Notes: generated by a model from the letters alone, not told the origin. DNA of 64,000 nt from Desulforamulus aeronauticus DSM 10349 (GCF_900142375.1 NZ_FRAR01000008.1:113474-177473); one strand, 5' to 3'; counted from the first letter of the stretch, positions 47,850 to 59,103 are shown. Translations and numbers: made by a program.

Positions 47850-48673
47850 AGGAACTCAACCCATTCTTTTACGCTTAACAAATCACTTGGTATGTCAAAG
47901 CCCTTTTGTTTGAGTCTCTGAGCTAGGCGTCTTGCCGGTGGTATCTCTAAACCCATTTTCACTAACCGGTCTTCCTGGGAAAAACATTGCCTCGGCTCTC
48001 CTTGAAGAACAATTTTTCCTTGCTCTAGAATTACTACTCTGTCTGCCATGAGGGCTTCGGACATATCATGGGTTACCAGGATAATGGTTTTCCCTAATTG
48101 TCTTAAATGAGTAAGCTCTCTCATTACTTCCTGGCGGCCACCAGGATCTAGCATAGAGGTAGGTTCGTCCAGCACCAATACCTCCGGGTCGACAGCCAGT
48201 ACAGAAGCAATAGCCACTCTCTGTTTTTGTCCTCCGGATAGCCTGTGCGGCGGTGATTGCAAAAGTTCATGAATGCCAAATTGAGTGCTAATTTGCTCAA
48301 TTTTTTCCTTCATCTCCCAAGGAGGTATACCTAAATTTTCCATGCCAAAGGCCAGTTCTTCTTCCACCAGAGCCGCCACCAGTTGGTTGTCTGGATTCTG
48401 AAAGACCATACCAATCCTCTGTCTGATCTGCCAAAGAACTTCTTCATCCCGGGTACTCTGTCCCTCCACCAGCACATGTCCACTGGTGGGAATCAATAAA
48501 CCATTAAAGAGCCTGGCCAATGTGGACTTTCCTGAACCATTGGGTCCCAAAAGTGCCACCATTTCACCAGCAACTATTTCTAAGCTGATGCTATCCAAGG
48601 CTTTTTTTTCCTGTGTATCTGGGTAGCTAAAAGATACCCCTTGAATATTCAAAACAACCCTATTATGTACCAT
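47837..48673 (-). CDS. ecfA1: ECF transporter ATP-binding subunit EcfA1
   Basis: 278 residues. Walker A GPNGSGKST, VFQNPDNQLVAALVEEE Q-loop region, signature LSGGQKQRVAIASVL, Walker B VLVLDEPTSMLDP, H-loop THDMSEA. First gene of the ecfA1-ecfA2-ecfT set after rplQ. Confidence 0.96.
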   Translation of the reverse strand: MVHNRVVLNIQGVSFSYPDTQEKKALDSISLEIVAGEMVALLGPNGSGKSTLARLFNGLLIPTSGHVLVEGQSTRDEEVLWQIRQRIGMVFQNPDNQLVAALVEEELAFGMENLGIPPWEMKEKIEQISTQFGIHELLQSPPHRLSGGQKQRVAIASVLAVDPEVLVLDEPTSMLDPGGRQEVMRELTHLRQLGKTIILVTHDMSEALMADRVVILEQGKIVLQGEPRQCFSQEDRLVKMGLEIPPARRLAQRLKQKGFDIPSDLLSVKEWVEFLCLK

Positions 48674-48706
48674 GCTGCACCTTACCAGTATCTTTTTGCT
48701 TGGTCC

Positions 48707-48769
48707 TTAGCCATTAAACTTTAGCCTCTTTGGTCTTAAAGTCAATGGTTAAAGGTTAAAGGCTAAAGG
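48707..48769. repeat. Nine in-phase heptads (rplQ/ecfA1 gap)
   Basis: TTAGCCA, TTAAACT, TTAGCCT, CTTTGGT, CTTAAAG, TCAATGG, TTAAAGG, TTAAAGG, CTAAAGG follow without a phase slip. The left units are complementary to the right ones, so a long hairpin is possible. Same length, 63 bases, as the array between argJ and argB. Confidence 0.82.
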
Positions 48770-48808
48770 CCAGTTTAAATTAAACATAGCAGTTCCTACC
48801 AGCCTAGA

Positions 48809-48851
48809 CAAAAACCCCGGGGCTTATGCATAACATAGTGCGCCCCGGGGT
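48809..48851 (-). terminator. Terminator of the ribosomal protein superoperon
   Basis: ACCCCGGGGC / GCCCCGGGGT, a perfect 10-bp GC-rich stem, followed on the minus strand by TTTTTG. A second 8-bp hairpin (CGGAAACC / GGTTTCCG, 48874-48900) lies between it and the rplQ stop. Confidence 0.93.
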
Positions 48852-48920
48852 CTCTTTCTTTAGCAAGGCGAAACGGAAACCACACGTCCCGGGGTTTCCG
48901 CTATTACATACGCCTGGAAT

Positions 48921-49259
48921 TTATACTAACTCAAGCAGCGCCATTTCTGCTGCGTCACCCCGGCGATAACCTACCTTAACAATACGGGTATAACCACCCT
49001 GGCGCTCAGCATATTTAGGAGCAATGGAATCAAATAGCTTTCTTACAACTTCTTCTTCGTAGATATATTCTAAGCACTGGCGTCGAGCAGCTAGGTCGCC
49101 TTTTTTGGCAACAGTAATCAGCTTCTCGGCGATGCTGCGAACATCTTTAGCCCTGGGTTCAGTGGTCTGGATTCTCTCATCCCTGAACAAAGAGGTAACG
49201 AGGTTTCTCAACATAGCTTTGCGGTGGCCAGTGGTTAGACCAAATCTGCGATAGCCCAC
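48921..49259 (-). CDS. rplQ: Ribosomal protein L17
   Basis: 112 residues. [24 protein letters not shown] and the [19 protein letters not shown] end are typical. Last gene of the superoperon, 14 bases after rpoA. Confidence 0.99.
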   Translation of the reverse strand: MGYRRFGLTTGHRKAMLRNLVTSLFRDERIQTTEPRAKDVRSIAEKLITVAKKGDLAARRQCLEYIYEEEVVRKLFDSIAPKYAERQGGYTRIVKVGYRRGDAAEMALLELV

Positions 49260-49273
49260 ATTTCGTCCCTCCC

Positions 49274-50221
49274 TTACTCGTCGTCATCCCTTAGTGACAG
49301 GCCTAATTCATGTAATTTATTGACTACTTCTTCCAGCGATTTCTTACCAAGGTTACGAACCTTCATCATATCCTCTTCATTTCGCTGAATTAGTTCTTCA
49401 ACAGTGTTGATACCAGCCCGCTTTAGGCAGTTATAGGAGCGTACCGACAGGTCAAGCTCTTCAATCGTCATTTCCAGAATCTTGTCCTTTTGCTCCTCTT
49501 CTTTTTCCACCATAATTTCAACATCGTTAACCGTTTCGGTTAATCCCATAAACAATCTCAGATGCTCGCTTAAAATTTTGGCGGAAAGGCTGGTGGCCTC
49601 GTCCGGTCGGATACTGCCGTTGGTCCAGACCTCAAGAGTGAGCTTGTCGTAGTCTGTAATCTGACCTACACGGGTGTTCTCCACAGTGTAGTTCACCTTA
49701 CGCACCGGTGTATAAATAGAATCGATGGGGATAACTCCAATAATGTGTTCACCCTTTTTATTCTTCTCAGCGGAAGAATAACCCCGACCTTTACTTACGG
49801 TAATTTCCATAAACAGTCGGGCCCCTGTATCCAGGGTTGCCAGGTGTAACTCAGGGTTTAAGATCTCCACATCTGCATCAGGTATAATGTCACCGGCAGT
49901 GACGGGGCCTTCGGTTTGGGTTTCCACCCGAAGTATTTTTTCCTCGTCGCTGTGTATCTTAAGACAAAGATTTTTTAAGTTTAGGATAATATCGGTAACA
50001 TCTTCCTGAACACCCGGAACAGTACTAAACTCATGCAGCACACCTTCAATTTTCACTGAGGTTACAGCAGCTCCAGGCAGAGAGGAAAGTAAAATCCGAC
50101 GTAGAGAGTTGCCCAGGGTAATCCCGTAACCTCGCTCCAGCGGCTCTACCACAAACTTACCGTAGGTATTATCCTCACTCTGTTCTACAATCTCAATCTT
50201 CGGCTTTTCAATCTCCAACAA
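49274..50221 (-). CDS. rpoA: RNA polymerase alpha subunit
   Basis: 315 residues from a TTG at 50221, nine bases after AAAGGAGG, giving [14 protein letters not shown] as in relatives. The N-terminal assembly domain has [22 protein letters not shown]; the C-terminal domain (about 245-315) has [22 protein letters not shown] and [14 protein letters not shown], which contact UP elements and activators. A longer frame upstream lacks support. Confidence 0.98.
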   Translation of the reverse strand: MLEIEKPKIEIVEQSEDNTYGKFVVEPLERGYGITLGNSLRRILLSSLPGAAVTSVKIEGVLHEFSTVPGVQEDVTDIILNLKNLCLKIHSDEEKILRVETQTEGPVTAGDIIPDADVEILNPELHLATLDTGARLFMEITVSKGRGYSSAEKNKKGEHIIGVIPIDSIYTPVRKVNYTVENTRVGQITDYDKLTLEVWTNGSIRPDEATSLSAKILSEHLRLFMGLTETVNDVEIMVEKEEEQKDKILEMTIEELDLSVRSYNCLKRAGINTVEELIQRNEEDMMKVRNLGKKSLEEVVNKLHELGLSLRDDDE

Positions 50222-50270
50222 TTCGGTAACCCTCCTTTGGCCGGACCGGAACAAACATATAGCCGACCAA

Positions 50271-50897
50271 TTACCTGGAATACAGTTCGACGATTAAATG
50301 TTCTTCAACCGGCACGTCAATTTGATCCCGGCTTGGTAATGCTACAACTCTACCTTTAGCTTCCTGTGCGTCATACTCTAACCAAGCTGGAGGAGTACGG
50401 TCAGCAGATCTCTCGATTAATTCCTTAATGCGAGGAGAATTCTTGCTCTTGTCAGAAACAGCAATTTCTTCACCCACACGCACCTGGAAGGATGGGATAT
50501 TAACTTTTTTTCCGTTCACGGTAAAGTGTCCGTGGAGCACCAGTTGGCGAGCTTCCACTCTGGAGGCCCCCAAACCTAAGCGATAAACCACGTTATCTAA
50601 ACGACGTTCCAGTAAACGCAACAGGTTTTCACCAGCTACGCCACCCTGACGCTCTGCACGTTCGAAATATGTGCGGAAGGGTTTTTCTAAAACGCCATAG
50701 ATACGGCGTGCTTTTTGCTTAGCACGAAGCTGAATACCGTATTCAGAAACTTTCTTACGACCTTGGCCATGTTGTCCGGGAGCATAACTACGACGGTCAA
50801 TTGCACATTTACCGGTGTAGCAGCGGTCTCCCTTCAAATACAACTTTAGGCCTTCACGCCGACATAAACGGCAGTGTGGACCAGTGTATCTTGCCAT
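50271..50897 (-). CDS. rpsD: Ribosomal protein S4
   Basis: 208 residues. It has an N-terminal cysteine cluster ([19 protein letters not shown]), the zinc-binding form, and the S4 RNA-binding domain [27 protein letters not shown]. Primary 16S binder and, in many bacteria, a translational repressor. Confidence 0.99.
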   Translation of the reverse strand: MARYTGPHCRLCRREGLKLYLKGDRCYTGKCAIDRRSYAPGQHGQGRKKVSEYGIQLRAKQKARRIYGVLEKPFRTYFERAERQGGVAGENLLRLLERRLDNVVYRLGLGASRVEARQLVLHGHFTVNGKKVNIPSFQVRVGEEIAVSDKSKNSPRIKELIERSADRTPPAWLEYDAQEAKGRVVALPSRDQIDVPVEEHLIVELYSR

Positions 50898-50917
50898 GGA
50901 AACTCACGCACCTCCCT

Positions 50918-51307
50918 TTAAACTCTGCGGCGCTTAGGCGGCCGGCAGCCATTGTGTGGAATTGGGGTAACATCTTTAATCATATTTACTTCTAAACCGG
51001 CGGCTTGCAGTGAACGAATTGCTGCCTCACGACCGGAGCCGGGTCCCTTAACGGTAACTTCAACTTCTTTTAAGCCATGTTCCATTGCATCTTTAGCAGC
51101 GGCTTCAGCAGCCATCTGTGCGGCAAAGGGAGTGCTTTTACGGGAACCCTTGAAACCCACCTGACCGGCGCTGGACCAGCCCAGGGTGTTACCCTTCAGA
51201 TCGGTAATGGTAACGATGGTATTGTTAAAGGTGGACTTGATATGGGCCACACCTTGCTCAATATTTTTCTTTTCCTTACGTTTTGCTCTTACTTGGCGAC
51301 GCGCCAT
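50918..51307 (-). CDS. rpsK: Ribosomal protein S11
   Basis: 129 residues. [18 protein letters not shown] and the basic [13 protein letters not shown] end are typical. Binds the 16S platform near the E site. Confidence 0.99.
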   Translation of the reverse strand: MARRQVRAKRKEKKNIEQGVAHIKSTFNNTIVTITDLKGNTLGWSSAGQVGFKGSRKSTPFAAQMAAEAAAKDAMEHGLKEVEVTVKGPGSGREAAIRSLQAAGLEVNMIKDVTPIPHNGCRPPKRRRV

Positions 51308-51332
51308 GTTTGTTATTTACCCCCTTTCACCC

Positions 51333-51704
51333 CTACTTCTTGCGTTTTGCACCAACAGTCCTCTTGGGACCCTTACGGGTACGTGCGTTGGTCTTTGTAC
51401 GCTGTCCACGAACAGGAAGTCCGCGACGGTGTCTGAGGCCACGATAGCAACCAATTTCAATCAGACGTTTAATGTTAAGAGCAACTTCTCTGCGGAGGTC
51501 ACCCTCAATTTTAACGTTCTTGTCGATATAATCCCGCAGTTTGTTAACTTCTTCTTCTGTTAAATCTTTAATTCTGGTGTCCGGGTTAACGCCGGTTTGA
51601 CTCAGAATTTTTTCAGCGGTGGGCTTACCAATACCGTAAATGTAGGTAAGTGCGATTACTGACCTTTTATCTTTCGGCAGGTCCACCCCGGCAATACGTG
51701 CCAT
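51333..51704 (-). CDS. rpsM: Ribosomal protein S13
   Basis: 123 residues. [26 protein letters not shown] and [26 protein letters not shown] are diagnostic. Sits in the 30S head and contacts the P-site tRNA. Confidence 0.99.
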   Translation of the reverse strand: MARIAGVDLPKDKRSVIALTYIYGIGKPTAEKILSQTGVNPDTRIKDLTEEEVNKLRDYIDKNVKIEGDLRREVALNIKRLIEIGCYRGLRHRRGLPVRGQRTKTNARTRKGPKRTVGAKRKK

Positions 51705-51724
51705 AGTTTGTTACACCTCCCGTG

Positions 51725-52085
<361 letters not shown>

Positions 52086-52120
52086 TGCTCTTTACCCAAC
52101 CTCCTTGCCCTTGAGTAAGG

Positions 52121-52441
52121 TTATTCTTGGGCCAGCTTAATAAGTTCTCCGATTTCTAACATGATTTCTGCGTTGGTTACTTTGCTCTTTTCGGCCAATC
52201 TCCTGGAAATTCCTTCCGAATGATGTGGCCAAATTTTTAGATGCTTTAGGTTTTTTTTCTTGGGTTTTTCTATCCCTCGATATTCACCGTCTGTAACCAA
52301 GATGAAATCATCTTCGGATTTGCTAACAACCAAGTAATACCTTCCTTTATCACGCCCCTGGGTCGAACTCACCAGTTGTCCGGTCCTCACTTCATCAACC
52401 AAACCTTGCACCTCCAACACCCTTTTCGTGTCCTTGGCCAC
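52121..52441 (-). CDS. KOW-domain RNA-binding protein (YbzG/L14e-like)
   Basis: 106 residues. The N-terminal half, LVDEVRTGQLVSSTQGRDKGRYYLVVSK, is a KOW/L14e-like RNA-binding fold; the rest is basic, then helical. It stands between map and infA, the place of ybzG in Bacillus. No defined role is known to me. It abuts map with no gap. Confidence 0.85.
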   Translation of the reverse strand: MAKDTKRVLEVQGLVDEVRTGQLVSSTQGRDKGRYYLVVSKSEDDFILVTDGEYRGIEKPKKKNLKHLKIWPHHSEGISRRLAEKSKVTNAEIMLEIGELIKLAQE

Positions 52442-53188
52442 TTAAAGTTTAGTCAGAATTTCTGGTGTATCATCGGTTATGGCAATTGTATGTTCAAAGT
52501 GGGCCGACAGCCTGCCATCTAGAGTGACCACAGTCCAATTGTCCGACAGCGTGCGAACCTCAAAGGTGCCCAGGTTAACCATGGGTTCTATTGCTAATGT
52601 CATCCCTTTTTTTAGCCTGGGCCCGCGGCCAGGAGGACCATAATTCGGTATTTGCGGGTCCTCATGCATTTTAGACCCAATACCATGACCAACATAGTCC
52701 CGAACAACCGACATACCCTGACTTTCCACGCATTGTTGCACAGAGTGAGAAATATCACTCAAGCGATTTCCTTCCACTGCCTTGGCAATGCCGGCATACA
52801 GGGATTCCTCGGTTACCCTCAACAGTTCCTGTGCCTCTGAACTCACAGCACCTACTGGAAGGGTTAGGGCACTGTCACCAACAAAACCATTTATTACCGC
52901 ACCACAGTCAATGCTAATAATATCCCCATTTTCCAATTTTTTTAAACTGGGAATACCGTGTACTACCTCTTCATTAACGGAGGTGCACAGGGTAGCGGGG
53001 AAGCCACCATATCCTTTGAAAGCAGGACGTGCTCCTTGACTTCGGATAAAATCCTCCGCCTTCGCATCCAGTTCCTTGGTGGTTACACCAGGCTTTACCA
53101 TGCCCTTTAGTATTTCAAAGGTTTCGGCAACAACCCTTCCCGCATCCCGCATATAGGTTAATTCTTTTTCGCTTTTAATTGTAATCAT
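52442..53188 (-). CDS. map: Methionine aminopeptidase, type I
   Basis: 248 residues from the ATG at 53188 ([17 protein letters not shown]), behind GCAGGTGA. The metal ligands are in [39 protein letters not shown] and HFEHTIAIT. Removes initiator methionine. It begins only 14 bases before the secY stop, overlapping it, because adk is absent between them. Confidence 0.98.
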   Translation of the reverse strand: MITIKSEKELTYMRDAGRVVAETFEILKGMVKPGVTTKELDAKAEDFIRSQGARPAFKGYGGFPATLCTSVNEEVVHGIPSLKKLENGDIISIDCGAVINGFVGDSALTLPVGAVSSEAQELLRVTEESLYAGIAKAVEGNRLSDISHSVQQCVESQGMSVVRDYVGHGIGSKMHEDPQIPNYGPPGRGPRLKKGMTLAIEPMVNLGTFEVRTLSDNWTVVTLDGRLSAHFEHTIAITDDTPEILTKL

Positions 53189-53201
53189 CTTATTCACCTG
53201 C

Positions 53202-54461
53202 TTATTTAAGGAAACCTTGGTAGCTCCGCATGAGCAGGTGAGATTCAATCTGCTTCATCGTGTCTAACGCAACACCAACTACAATCAATAGGGCAGTACC
53301 ACCAAAATAAATATTCGGTATCTTTGTTAAAGGAAGAATAATGTTCGGCATAATTGCAATCAGTGCCAAGAAAATGGCGCCGGCCAACGTAATTCTACTC
53401 ATAATTTTACCGATATATTCAGCAGTGGAGCGTCCCGGGCGCAACCCAGGAATAAAGCCCCCATGCTTCTTGATATTTTCAGCCATGTCCACAGGGTTCA
53501 TAATAACTGCTGTATAGAAGTAAGTAAACCCGACAATTAACAAGGCGTATAAAAGACTATTCAAAACCCCGCCCCAGGTAAACCACTTAAGGTACCAAGC
53601 TGCTACGGCATTCTCATGGAACCAGGAAGCAATTTGACCCGGAAACATTAGCAGTGATGAAGCAAAGATAATCGGAATAACACCGGCCTGGTTCACTTTT
53701 AGAGGTAAATGGGAAGTCTGACCACCGTATACACGGCGTCCCACAACCCGCTTAGCATACTGTACCGGAATGCGACGTTGTCCTTCCTGTACCGCAACCA
53801 CTGCAGCAATAACCAGAGCACCGATGATTACCAGAACAAGCACGCTTAGGAAGTTAATGGTGCCTGCCCTCAAATATTCAGTCATACTTACGAGGGCTGA
53901 CGGGAGTCGGGAAACAATCCCTGCAAAAATCAGTAATGATATACCGTTACCAATCCCTTTGTCAGTAATTTGCTCACCAATCCACATCAACAGTACAGTA
54001 CCTGCAGTAAAGGTAATGGCTACCACTAAATAGTTCAATACACTGGGGTTAACCAATGCTCCTTTCAGAGCCACCGACATACCAATGGCCTGAATGAACG
54101 CAAGTACTGCGGTAAAGTAACGTGTATACTGGGTAATCTTTTTACGCCCTTCTTCTCCTTCCTTGGCCAATTTCTCTAGATGAGGAATGACCACGGTGAG
54201 AAGTTGCATAATGATAGATGCGTTGATGTAAGGGGTGATACTCATGGCAAAAATACTTGCTCTCTTAAAAGCACCACCGGAGATTACATCAAAGAAGCCA
54301 AGCAGCTGCCCTTTTGTCAGCAGGTCGGCAAAGGCATCCGAGTTAATTCCAGGTACCGGAATATGTGCACCCACCCGGAAGAGAAACAACATTGCCAGGG
54401 TAAAAAGCAGCTTGCTACGCAGTTCATCCAGTTTGAACGCAGTCTTCAGGCTGTTTAACAC
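53202..54461 (-). CDS. secY: Preprotein translocase subunit SecY
   Basis: 419 residues with ten predicted membrane helices. [12 protein letters not shown] opens helix 1, the plug region follows ([22 protein letters not shown]), and [15 protein letters not shown] and [13 protein letters not shown] are the ribosome- and SecA-binding loops. Channel for protein export. Confidence 0.98.
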   Translation of the reverse strand: MLNSLKTAFKLDELRSKLLFTLAMLFLFRVGAHIPVPGINSDAFADLLTKGQLLGFFDVISGGAFKRASIFAMSITPYINASIIMQLLTVVIPHLEKLAKEGEEGRKKITQYTRYFTAVLAFIQAIGMSVALKGALVNPSVLNYLVVAITFTAGTVLLMWIGEQITDKGIGNGISLLIFAGIVSRLPSALVSMTEYLRAGTINFLSVLVLVIIGALVIAAVVAVQEGQRRIPVQYAKRVVGRRVYGGQTSHLPLKVNQAGVIPIIFASSLLMFPGQIASWFHENAVAAWYLKWFTWGGVLNSLLYALLIVGFTYFYTAVIMNPVDMAENIKKHGGFIPGLRPGRSTAEYIGKIMSRITLAGAIFLALIAIMPNIILPLTKIPNIYFGGTALLIVVGVALDTMKQIESHLLMRSYQGFLK

Positions 54462-54463
54462 CC

Positions 54464-54913
54464 TTAGATCACCTCGGCTTTACCGCCGGCAGCGGCAATC
54501 TTCTCGGCTGCTGACTTACTAAAGGCATGAACTTTTACAGTTAACGCTTTTTCCAGGGCACCATCACCCAGGATCTTCACGCCATCGCCGATCTTTTTGA
54601 TTACACCCACTTCTAATAGTAATTCAGGAGTTACTTCCGTGCCGGGTTCAAAAACATTGAGATCATCCAGGTTAATGGCAGTGATCTTCTTTTTAAAAAT
54701 GTTTGTGAAGCCCTTCTTGGGAAACCGGCGAGCTATGGGCATTTGTCCGCCTTCAAAACCACGGCGCACACCGCCACCAGATCTAGCGTTTTGACCCTTG
54801 TGACCTTTGCCGGAAGTTTTACCTAAACCAGAACCAATACCTTGCCCTTTACGGGTGGGCTTTCTTCTTGATCCCGGAGCCGGTCTTAATTCAGAAAGAT
54901 TCAACCGGTACAC
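54464..54913 (-). CDS. rplO: Ribosomal protein L15
   Basis: 149 residues. Starts [21 protein letters not shown] with the glycine-rich [37 protein letters not shown] stretch buried in the 50S subunit. The secY start follows immediately. Confidence 0.98.
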   Translation of the reverse strand: MYRLNLSELRPAPGSRRKPTRKGQGIGSGLGKTSGKGHKGQNARSGGGVRRGFEGGQMPIARRFPKKGFTNIFKKKITAINLDDLNVFEPGTEVTPELLLEVGVIKKIGDGVKILGDGALEKALTVKVHAFSKSAAEKIAAAGGKAEVI

Positions 54914-54918
54914 CTCCT

Positions 54919-55098
54919 TTAGGCTTCCTCAACCTTAACCAGGTGAGCTACTTTGTTGATCATTCCCCGAATTTGGGGATTATCAGTTTTTTCTACAATA
55001 CTATTGGTTTTCCCCAAGCCCAGAGCACGGACAACTTTTCTTTGAGTCTCCGGCCGTCCGATAAGACTCCGAACCAGGGTAATTTTCAGGTTGGCCAT
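54919..55098 (-). CDS. rpmD: Ribosomal protein L30
   Basis: 59 residues, [22 protein letters not shown] then [31 protein letters not shown]. Placed between rpsE and rplO as usual. Confidence 0.98.
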   Translation of the reverse strand: MANLKITLVRSLIGRPETQRKVVRALGLGKTNSIVEKTDNPQIRGMINKVAHLVKVEEA

Positions 55099-55109
55099 TG
55101 TCCGTCCCC

Positions 55110-55610
55110 CTAACCTAACAGTTCTTCAACGCTTTTGCCACGCAGGCGAGCCACTTCATCGGGAGTCTTTAATTGCTTAAGACCTTCCATTGTAGCATTC
55201 ACCATGTTATTGGCATTGTTGGAACCCAGAGACTTGGTTAAAATATCCCTTACACCTGCCAATTCTAAGATGGCACGTACAGGACCACCGGCGATAACAC
55301 CGGTACCTTTAGCAGCAGGCTTCATTAATACTTTACCTGCGCCAAAACGACCATGTACTTGGTGAGTAATCGTGGTTCCATTTAAGGGTACCTTGATCAT
55401 GTTTTTCTTGGCATCTTCAATTCCCTTGCGAATTGCTTCGGGAACTTCACTAGCCTTACCCAGACCGGAACCCACGTGACCATTGCCGTCGCCAACGACG
55501 ACCAGAGCGGAGAAGCTAAAACGCCGACCACCCTTAACAACTTTGGCGACACGGTTTATAAACACTACCTTTTCGGACAGTTCTAACTTACTGGCGTCAA
55601 TTCTTGCCAT
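55110..55610 (-). CDS. rpsE: Ribosomal protein S5
   Basis: 166 residues from the ATG at 55610 ([21 protein letters not shown]), matching relatives; a longer upstream frame lacks support. The double-stranded RNA-binding part and [27 protein letters not shown] are typical. Involved in decoding accuracy. Confidence 0.98.
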   Translation of the reverse strand: MARIDASKLELSEKVVFINRVAKVVKGGRRFSFSALVVVGDGNGHVGSGLGKASEVPEAIRKGIEDAKKNMIKVPLNGTTITHQVHGRFGAGKVLMKPAAKGTGVIAGGPVRAILELAGVRDILTKSLGSNNANNMVNATMEGLKQLKTPDEVARLRGKSVEELLG

Positions 55611-55641
55611 GTGGTTTTGCTTCCCTCCTTTGTCTATCAGA

Positions 55642-56010
55642 CTAGAAGTCCAACCCTGCTTCTCTGGCACCTTCTGCCAGGGCCTTCACGCGACCATGGT
55701 ACAGATAGCCAGCACGGTCAAATACAACTTCTTTTACACCCTTCTCTTGGGCCAATTTACCAATCAAGTTACCAACGGCGTGAGCTGCTTCTATATTGCA
55801 ACCGCTTTTCAGTTGACCCTTCAATTCCGGCGATAGGGTTGAAGCAGCAACCACGGTCACGCCAGCTTCGTCATTGATAAGTTGGGCATAAATGTTGTTT
55901 AGGCTGCGGAATACGTTAAGACGTGGTCTTCCCGCTGTGCCCAAAATCTTATTCCGTACTCTGCGACGACGTTTTGCACGTATCGCTTTACGGTCAGGTT
56001 TGGTAAGCAA
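55642..56010 (-). CDS. rplR: Ribosomal protein L18
   Basis: 122 residues. [21 protein letters not shown] and [28 protein letters not shown] are diagnostic. Binds 5S rRNA. Confidence 0.99.
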   Translation of the reverse strand: MLTKPDRKAIRAKRRRRVRNKILGTAGRPRLNVFRSLNNIYAQLINDEAGVTVVAASTLSPELKGQLKSGCNIEAAHAVGNLIGKLAQEKGVKEVVFDRAGYLYHGRVKALAEGAREAGLDF

Positions 56011-56028
56011 CCGGATTCAACTCCTTCC

Positions 56029-56577
56029 CTATTTCTTGCCTTTGCCACCGGTTTTACCGGCTTTACGGCGGATAATTTCGCCTTCGTATTTGATGCCTTT
56101 TCCTTTATAGGGTTCAGGCGCACGTACGGAACGAACGTTGGCTGCAAACTGACCCACTACTTGTTTATCAGCACCTTTTAGGGCAATTTTAGTGGGAGCA
56201 GGTACTTCAATTTCAATACCAGCCGGGGCTTCCATTTCTACCGGGTGGGAATAACCGACGGTTAAGACCAGTTTGTTCCCTTGCTTGGCAGCACGGTAAC
56301 CAACACCGACTAGCTCAAGATTACGCTGGAAGCCCTTGGTGACACCTTCCACCATGTTGCTTAACAGGGTGCGGGTGAGACCATGTAAAGAACGATGGTT
56401 CTTTGCATCACTGGGGCGATTAACCACCAGGTTGCCTTCTTCCAAACTAATAATCATATCCTGGTGGATTTCCCGTTCCATTTGACCATTGGGGCCTTTA
56501 ACACGGACCAAGTTTCCTTCAATCTGAATGTCAACGCCCTGAGGTACGGGAATGGGCTTTCTACCAATCCTGGACAT
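56029..56577 (-). CDS. rplF: Ribosomal protein L6
   Basis: 182 residues. [40 protein letters not shown] and the conserved [24 protein letters not shown] end. Two related RNA-binding halves. Confidence 0.99.
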   Translation of the reverse strand: MSRIGRKPIPVPQGVDIQIEGNLVRVKGPNGQMEREIHQDMIISLEEGNLVVNRPSDAKNHRSLHGLTRTLLSNMVEGVTKGFQRNLELVGVGYRAAKQGNKLVLTVGYSHPVEMEAPAGIEIEVPAPTKIALKGADKQVVGQFAANVRSVRAPEPYKGKGIKYEGEIIRRKAGKTGGKGKK

Positions 56578-56600
56578 CTATCACACCTCCTGTTACGAAG

Positions 56601-56999
56601 CTACCAGACGTAGCAAACAACCTCGCCGCCTAAACCATTCTGACGGGCCAGTTTGTCTGTCATAATGCCTTGAGAAGTTGATACAATAGCAATCCCGAGA
56701 CCTCCCAATACCTTGGGAATCTGGTCTTTTTTAGCATACACACGCAATCCAGGCTTAGAAATTCTCTTGACACCTGTAATAACGCGTTGCTTATTGCTAC
56801 CGTACTTTAGATAAAGTCTTAGTACACCTTGTTTACCATCTTCTACGTAATCGTAATCTTTAATATAGCCCTCTTGCTTTAGAATCTCAGCAATAGCCTT
56901 TTTAACGTTGGAGGCCGGGGCTTCTACTTTATCATGGTAAACCGTATTAGCATTACGGATCCTGGTTAGAAAATCCGCAATGGGATCAGTCATGACCAT
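56601..56999 (-). CDS. rpsH: Ribosomal protein S8
   Basis: 132 residues from the ATG at 56999 ([19 protein letters not shown]), nine bases after [31 protein letters not shown] at the end is diagnostic. In many bacteria S8 represses this operon by binding its mRNA. Confidence 0.98.
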   Translation of the reverse strand: MVMTDPIADFLTRIRNANTVYHDKVEAPASNVKKAIAEILKQEGYIKDYDYVEDGKQGVLRLYLKYGSNKQRVITGVKRISKPGLRVYAKKDQIPKVLGGLGIAIVSTSQGIMTDKLARQNGLGGEVVCYVW

Positions 57000-57020
57000 G
57001 TGATGCAACCTCCTTCCTGA

Positions 57021-57206
57021 TTACCAGCTGGCCTTCTTAACTCCCGGAATCTCTCCGCGATAGGAAAGTTCACGGAAGCAGATACGGCAAATGCCAAACT
57101 TTCTCATATATCCGTGGGGCCGACCACACAGTTTGCAACGATTATGCGCACGAACTGTGAACTTCTGTGGTCCATTTGCCTTGTTGATCATTGATTTTTT
57201 GGCCAT
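57021..57206 (-). CDS. rpsZ: Ribosomal protein S14, type Z (zinc)
   Basis: 61 residues. The two pairs CKLC and CRIC form the zinc site of the short S14 type. MAKKSMI opens and [15 protein letters not shown] closes the protein. Between rplE and rpsH as in other Firmicutes. Confidence 0.98.
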   Translation of the reverse strand: MAKKSMINKANGPQKFTVRAHNRCKLCGRPHGYMRKFGICRICFRELSYRGEIPGVKKASW

Positions 57207-57229
57207 CGATTACCCTCCTTTACCGGAAG

Positions 57230-57775
57230 TTAGCTTGCTTTAACAAAGGGCATGCCCATTAGTCTTAGCAGCTCTCTGGCTTCTTCGTCAGTTTTAGCTG
57301 TGGTAACAAAGGTAATATCCATACCACGTACCTTATCAATCTTGTCATATTCAATTTCCGGAAAAATCAGTTGTTCCTTTAACCCCATCGTGTAGTTACC
57401 ACGGCCATCAAAGGATTTGTCGGAAATGCCACGGAAATCTCTTACCCGGGGAAGCGCAATATTGAAGAGTCTGTCTACAAACTCATACATCCGCTCGCCG
57501 CGCATGGTTACCTTTGCACCAATGGTCATGCCGGCCCGTAATTTAAAGGCAGCAATAGACTTCTTAGCTTTGGTGGTAATAGGTTTTTGGCCGGTAATAG
57601 TCATCAAATCACCAACTGCAGCATCAACAGCTTTCGAGTTTTGAATGGCTTCACCTAAACCAATATTGATAATAACCTTTTCCACCTTGGGTACCTGCAT
57701 AACATTGTCATAACCGAACTTTTGCATCATAGCCGGCAGAACTTCATTCCGGTATTTATCCTTTAGTCTTGCCAC
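57230..57775 (-). CDS. rplE: Ribosomal protein L5
   Basis: 181 residues. [55 protein letters not shown]. Binds 5S rRNA and the P-site tRNA. Confidence 0.99.
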   Translation of the reverse strand: MARLKDKYRNEVLPAMMQKFGYDNVMQVPKVEKVIINIGLGEAIQNSKAVDAAVGDLMTITGQKPITTKAKKSIAAFKLRAGMTIGAKVTMRGERMYEFVDRLFNIALPRVRDFRGISDKSFDGRGNYTMGLKEQLIFPEIEYDKIDKVRGMDITFVTTAKTDEEARELLRLMGMPFVKAS

Positions 57776-57802
57776 GTGCTCTCCTCCTTTCCGACACTCT
57801 CG

Positions 57803-58123
57803 TTAGCTTAGTGTTTCTCCGCAATGTTTGCAAACTCGCTCTTTACTCCCATTATCCAGAACATTCTTCTTGATTCGGGTAGGCTTGTTGCACTTATTGC
57901 AGAACAGCATAACGTTAGAGCTATGGATGGGGGCCTCTTGTTCCACGATACCTCCCTGAGGCATCTGGGGAGTGGCCTTACGATGACGCTTAACAATATT
58001 TACACTTTCAACAATTACACGGCCCTTGGCCGGTTCTACAGACAATACTTTACCTTTTTTACCGGAATCTTTACCGGTAACCACCAGCACAGTATCACCC
58101 TTGCGAACATGAACTTTCGGCAT
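57803..58123 (-). CDS. rplX: Ribosomal protein L24
   Basis: 106 residues from the ATG at 58123 (MPKVHVRKGDTVLVVTGKD). A KOW domain is followed by a C-terminal CNKC..CKHC zinc-finger-like part. The ATG three codons upstream is too close to the ribosome site. Confidence 0.97.
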   Translation of the reverse strand: MPKVHVRKGDTVLVVTGKDSGKKGKVLSVEPAKGRVIVESVNIVKRHRKATPQMPQGGIVEQEAPIHSSNVMLFCNKCNKPTRIKKNVLDNGSKERVCKHCGETLS

Positions 58124-58190
58124 GTAGTACATACACCTCCTGTGTAAGAGTCACTCCTACCTCTCTTACCTCTTGGTTAAGCCCCCTACC

Positions 58191-58559
58191 CTAAATAACT
58201 TCAGGTGCAAGGGAAACAATTTTCATGAAGTCTTTTTCGCGTAACTCCCGGGCCACGGGTCCAAAGATACGTGTACCTTTGGGGGTTTTATCATCCTTAA
58301 TGACAACGGCTGCATTTTCGTCAAATTTGATGTAGGAGCCATCTTCACGACGCACTTCTTTGCTGGTGCGAACAACGACACACTTCACAACATCGCCTTT
58401 TTTAACAACGCCGCCGGGTGTAGCTTCTTTAACGGAAGCAACAATAATATCTCCAACGCTGGCATAACGACGCAGGGATCCGCCCAAAACCCGGATGCAC
58501 ATTAACTTACGAGCCCCTGTGTTATCAGCAGCCTTCAAGATCGTTTGAACTTGAATCAC
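58191..58559 (-). CDS. rplN: Ribosomal protein L14
   Basis: 122 residues. [27 protein letters not shown] and [29 protein letters not shown] are diagnostic. Confidence 0.99.
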   Translation of the reverse strand: MIQVQTILKAADNTGARKLMCIRVLGGSLRRYASVGDIIVASVKEATPGGVVKKGDVVKCVVVRTSKEVRREDGSYIKFDENAAVVIKDDKTPKGTRIFGPVARELREKDFMKIVSLAPEVI

Positions 58560-58595
58560 TGAATTAACCTCCCTTCGTACCGGGTGCAGCTGAAC

Positions 58596-58865
58596 TTATA
58601 GCTGCTCGGCCCTTTCCAGGATTTCAATCACACGCCAGCGCTTATCTTTTGAAAGCGGGCGAGTTTCCATGATGCGAACGGTATCACCAATGCGACAGCT
58701 GTTTTCTTCATCATGGGCCTTAAATTTCGTAGTTTTACGTATGGTGCGGTTATAAAGCGGGTGACGAACACGATCTTCAACAGCAACTACAATGGTTTTT
58801 TCCATTTTGTCACTGACAACTCTACCCTGACGAACCTTGCGCATATTACGCTGTTCTTCCACCAT
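58596..58865 (-). CDS. rpsQ: Ribosomal protein S17
   Basis: 89 residues. [29 protein letters not shown] with [27 protein letters not shown]. The ATG is followed by a GTG in frame that would be better spaced from GGAGG; the difference is one residue. Confidence 0.98.
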   Translation of the reverse strand: MVEEQRNMRKVRQGRVVSDKMEKTIVVAVEDRVRHPLYNRTIRKTTKFKAHDEENSCRIGDTVRIMETRPLSKDKRWRVIEILERAEQL

Positions 58866-58905
58866 CGTACCTCCTTCCTGGTCGATGACAATTTACGAAA
58901 TCTTG

Positions 58906-59103
58906 TTATCGAATGCCCAGTTTTCTTTCTGTTTCAATCGTCTTTAAGCGGGCATAATTCTTTTTAACTTCTTTAATCTTCATGGGGTTATCCAATTGTC
59001 CGGTGGCCAACTGAAATCTCAGTTTAAAGAGCTCATCTTTGGAGTCATCGAGCTTTTTAATTAATTCAGCATCTGTGAGGTCTCTTACTTCTTTAACTCT
59101 CAT
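58906..59103 (-). CDS. rpmC: Ribosomal protein L29
   Basis: 65 residues from the ATG at 59103 ([18 protein letters not shown]), spaced five bases from [38 protein letters not shown] is diagnostic. The gene overlaps the end of rplP. At the exit of the peptide tunnel, where SRP docks. Confidence 0.98.
   Translation of the reverse strand: MRVKEVRDLTDAELIKKLDDSKDELFKLRFQLATGQLDNPMKIKEVKKNYARLKTIETERKLGIR

Noticed and set aside
7354..48769. Heptad arrays as a CRISPR array
   Set aside because: Units are only 7 bases, degenerate, without spacers of constant length, and no cas genes are in the window.
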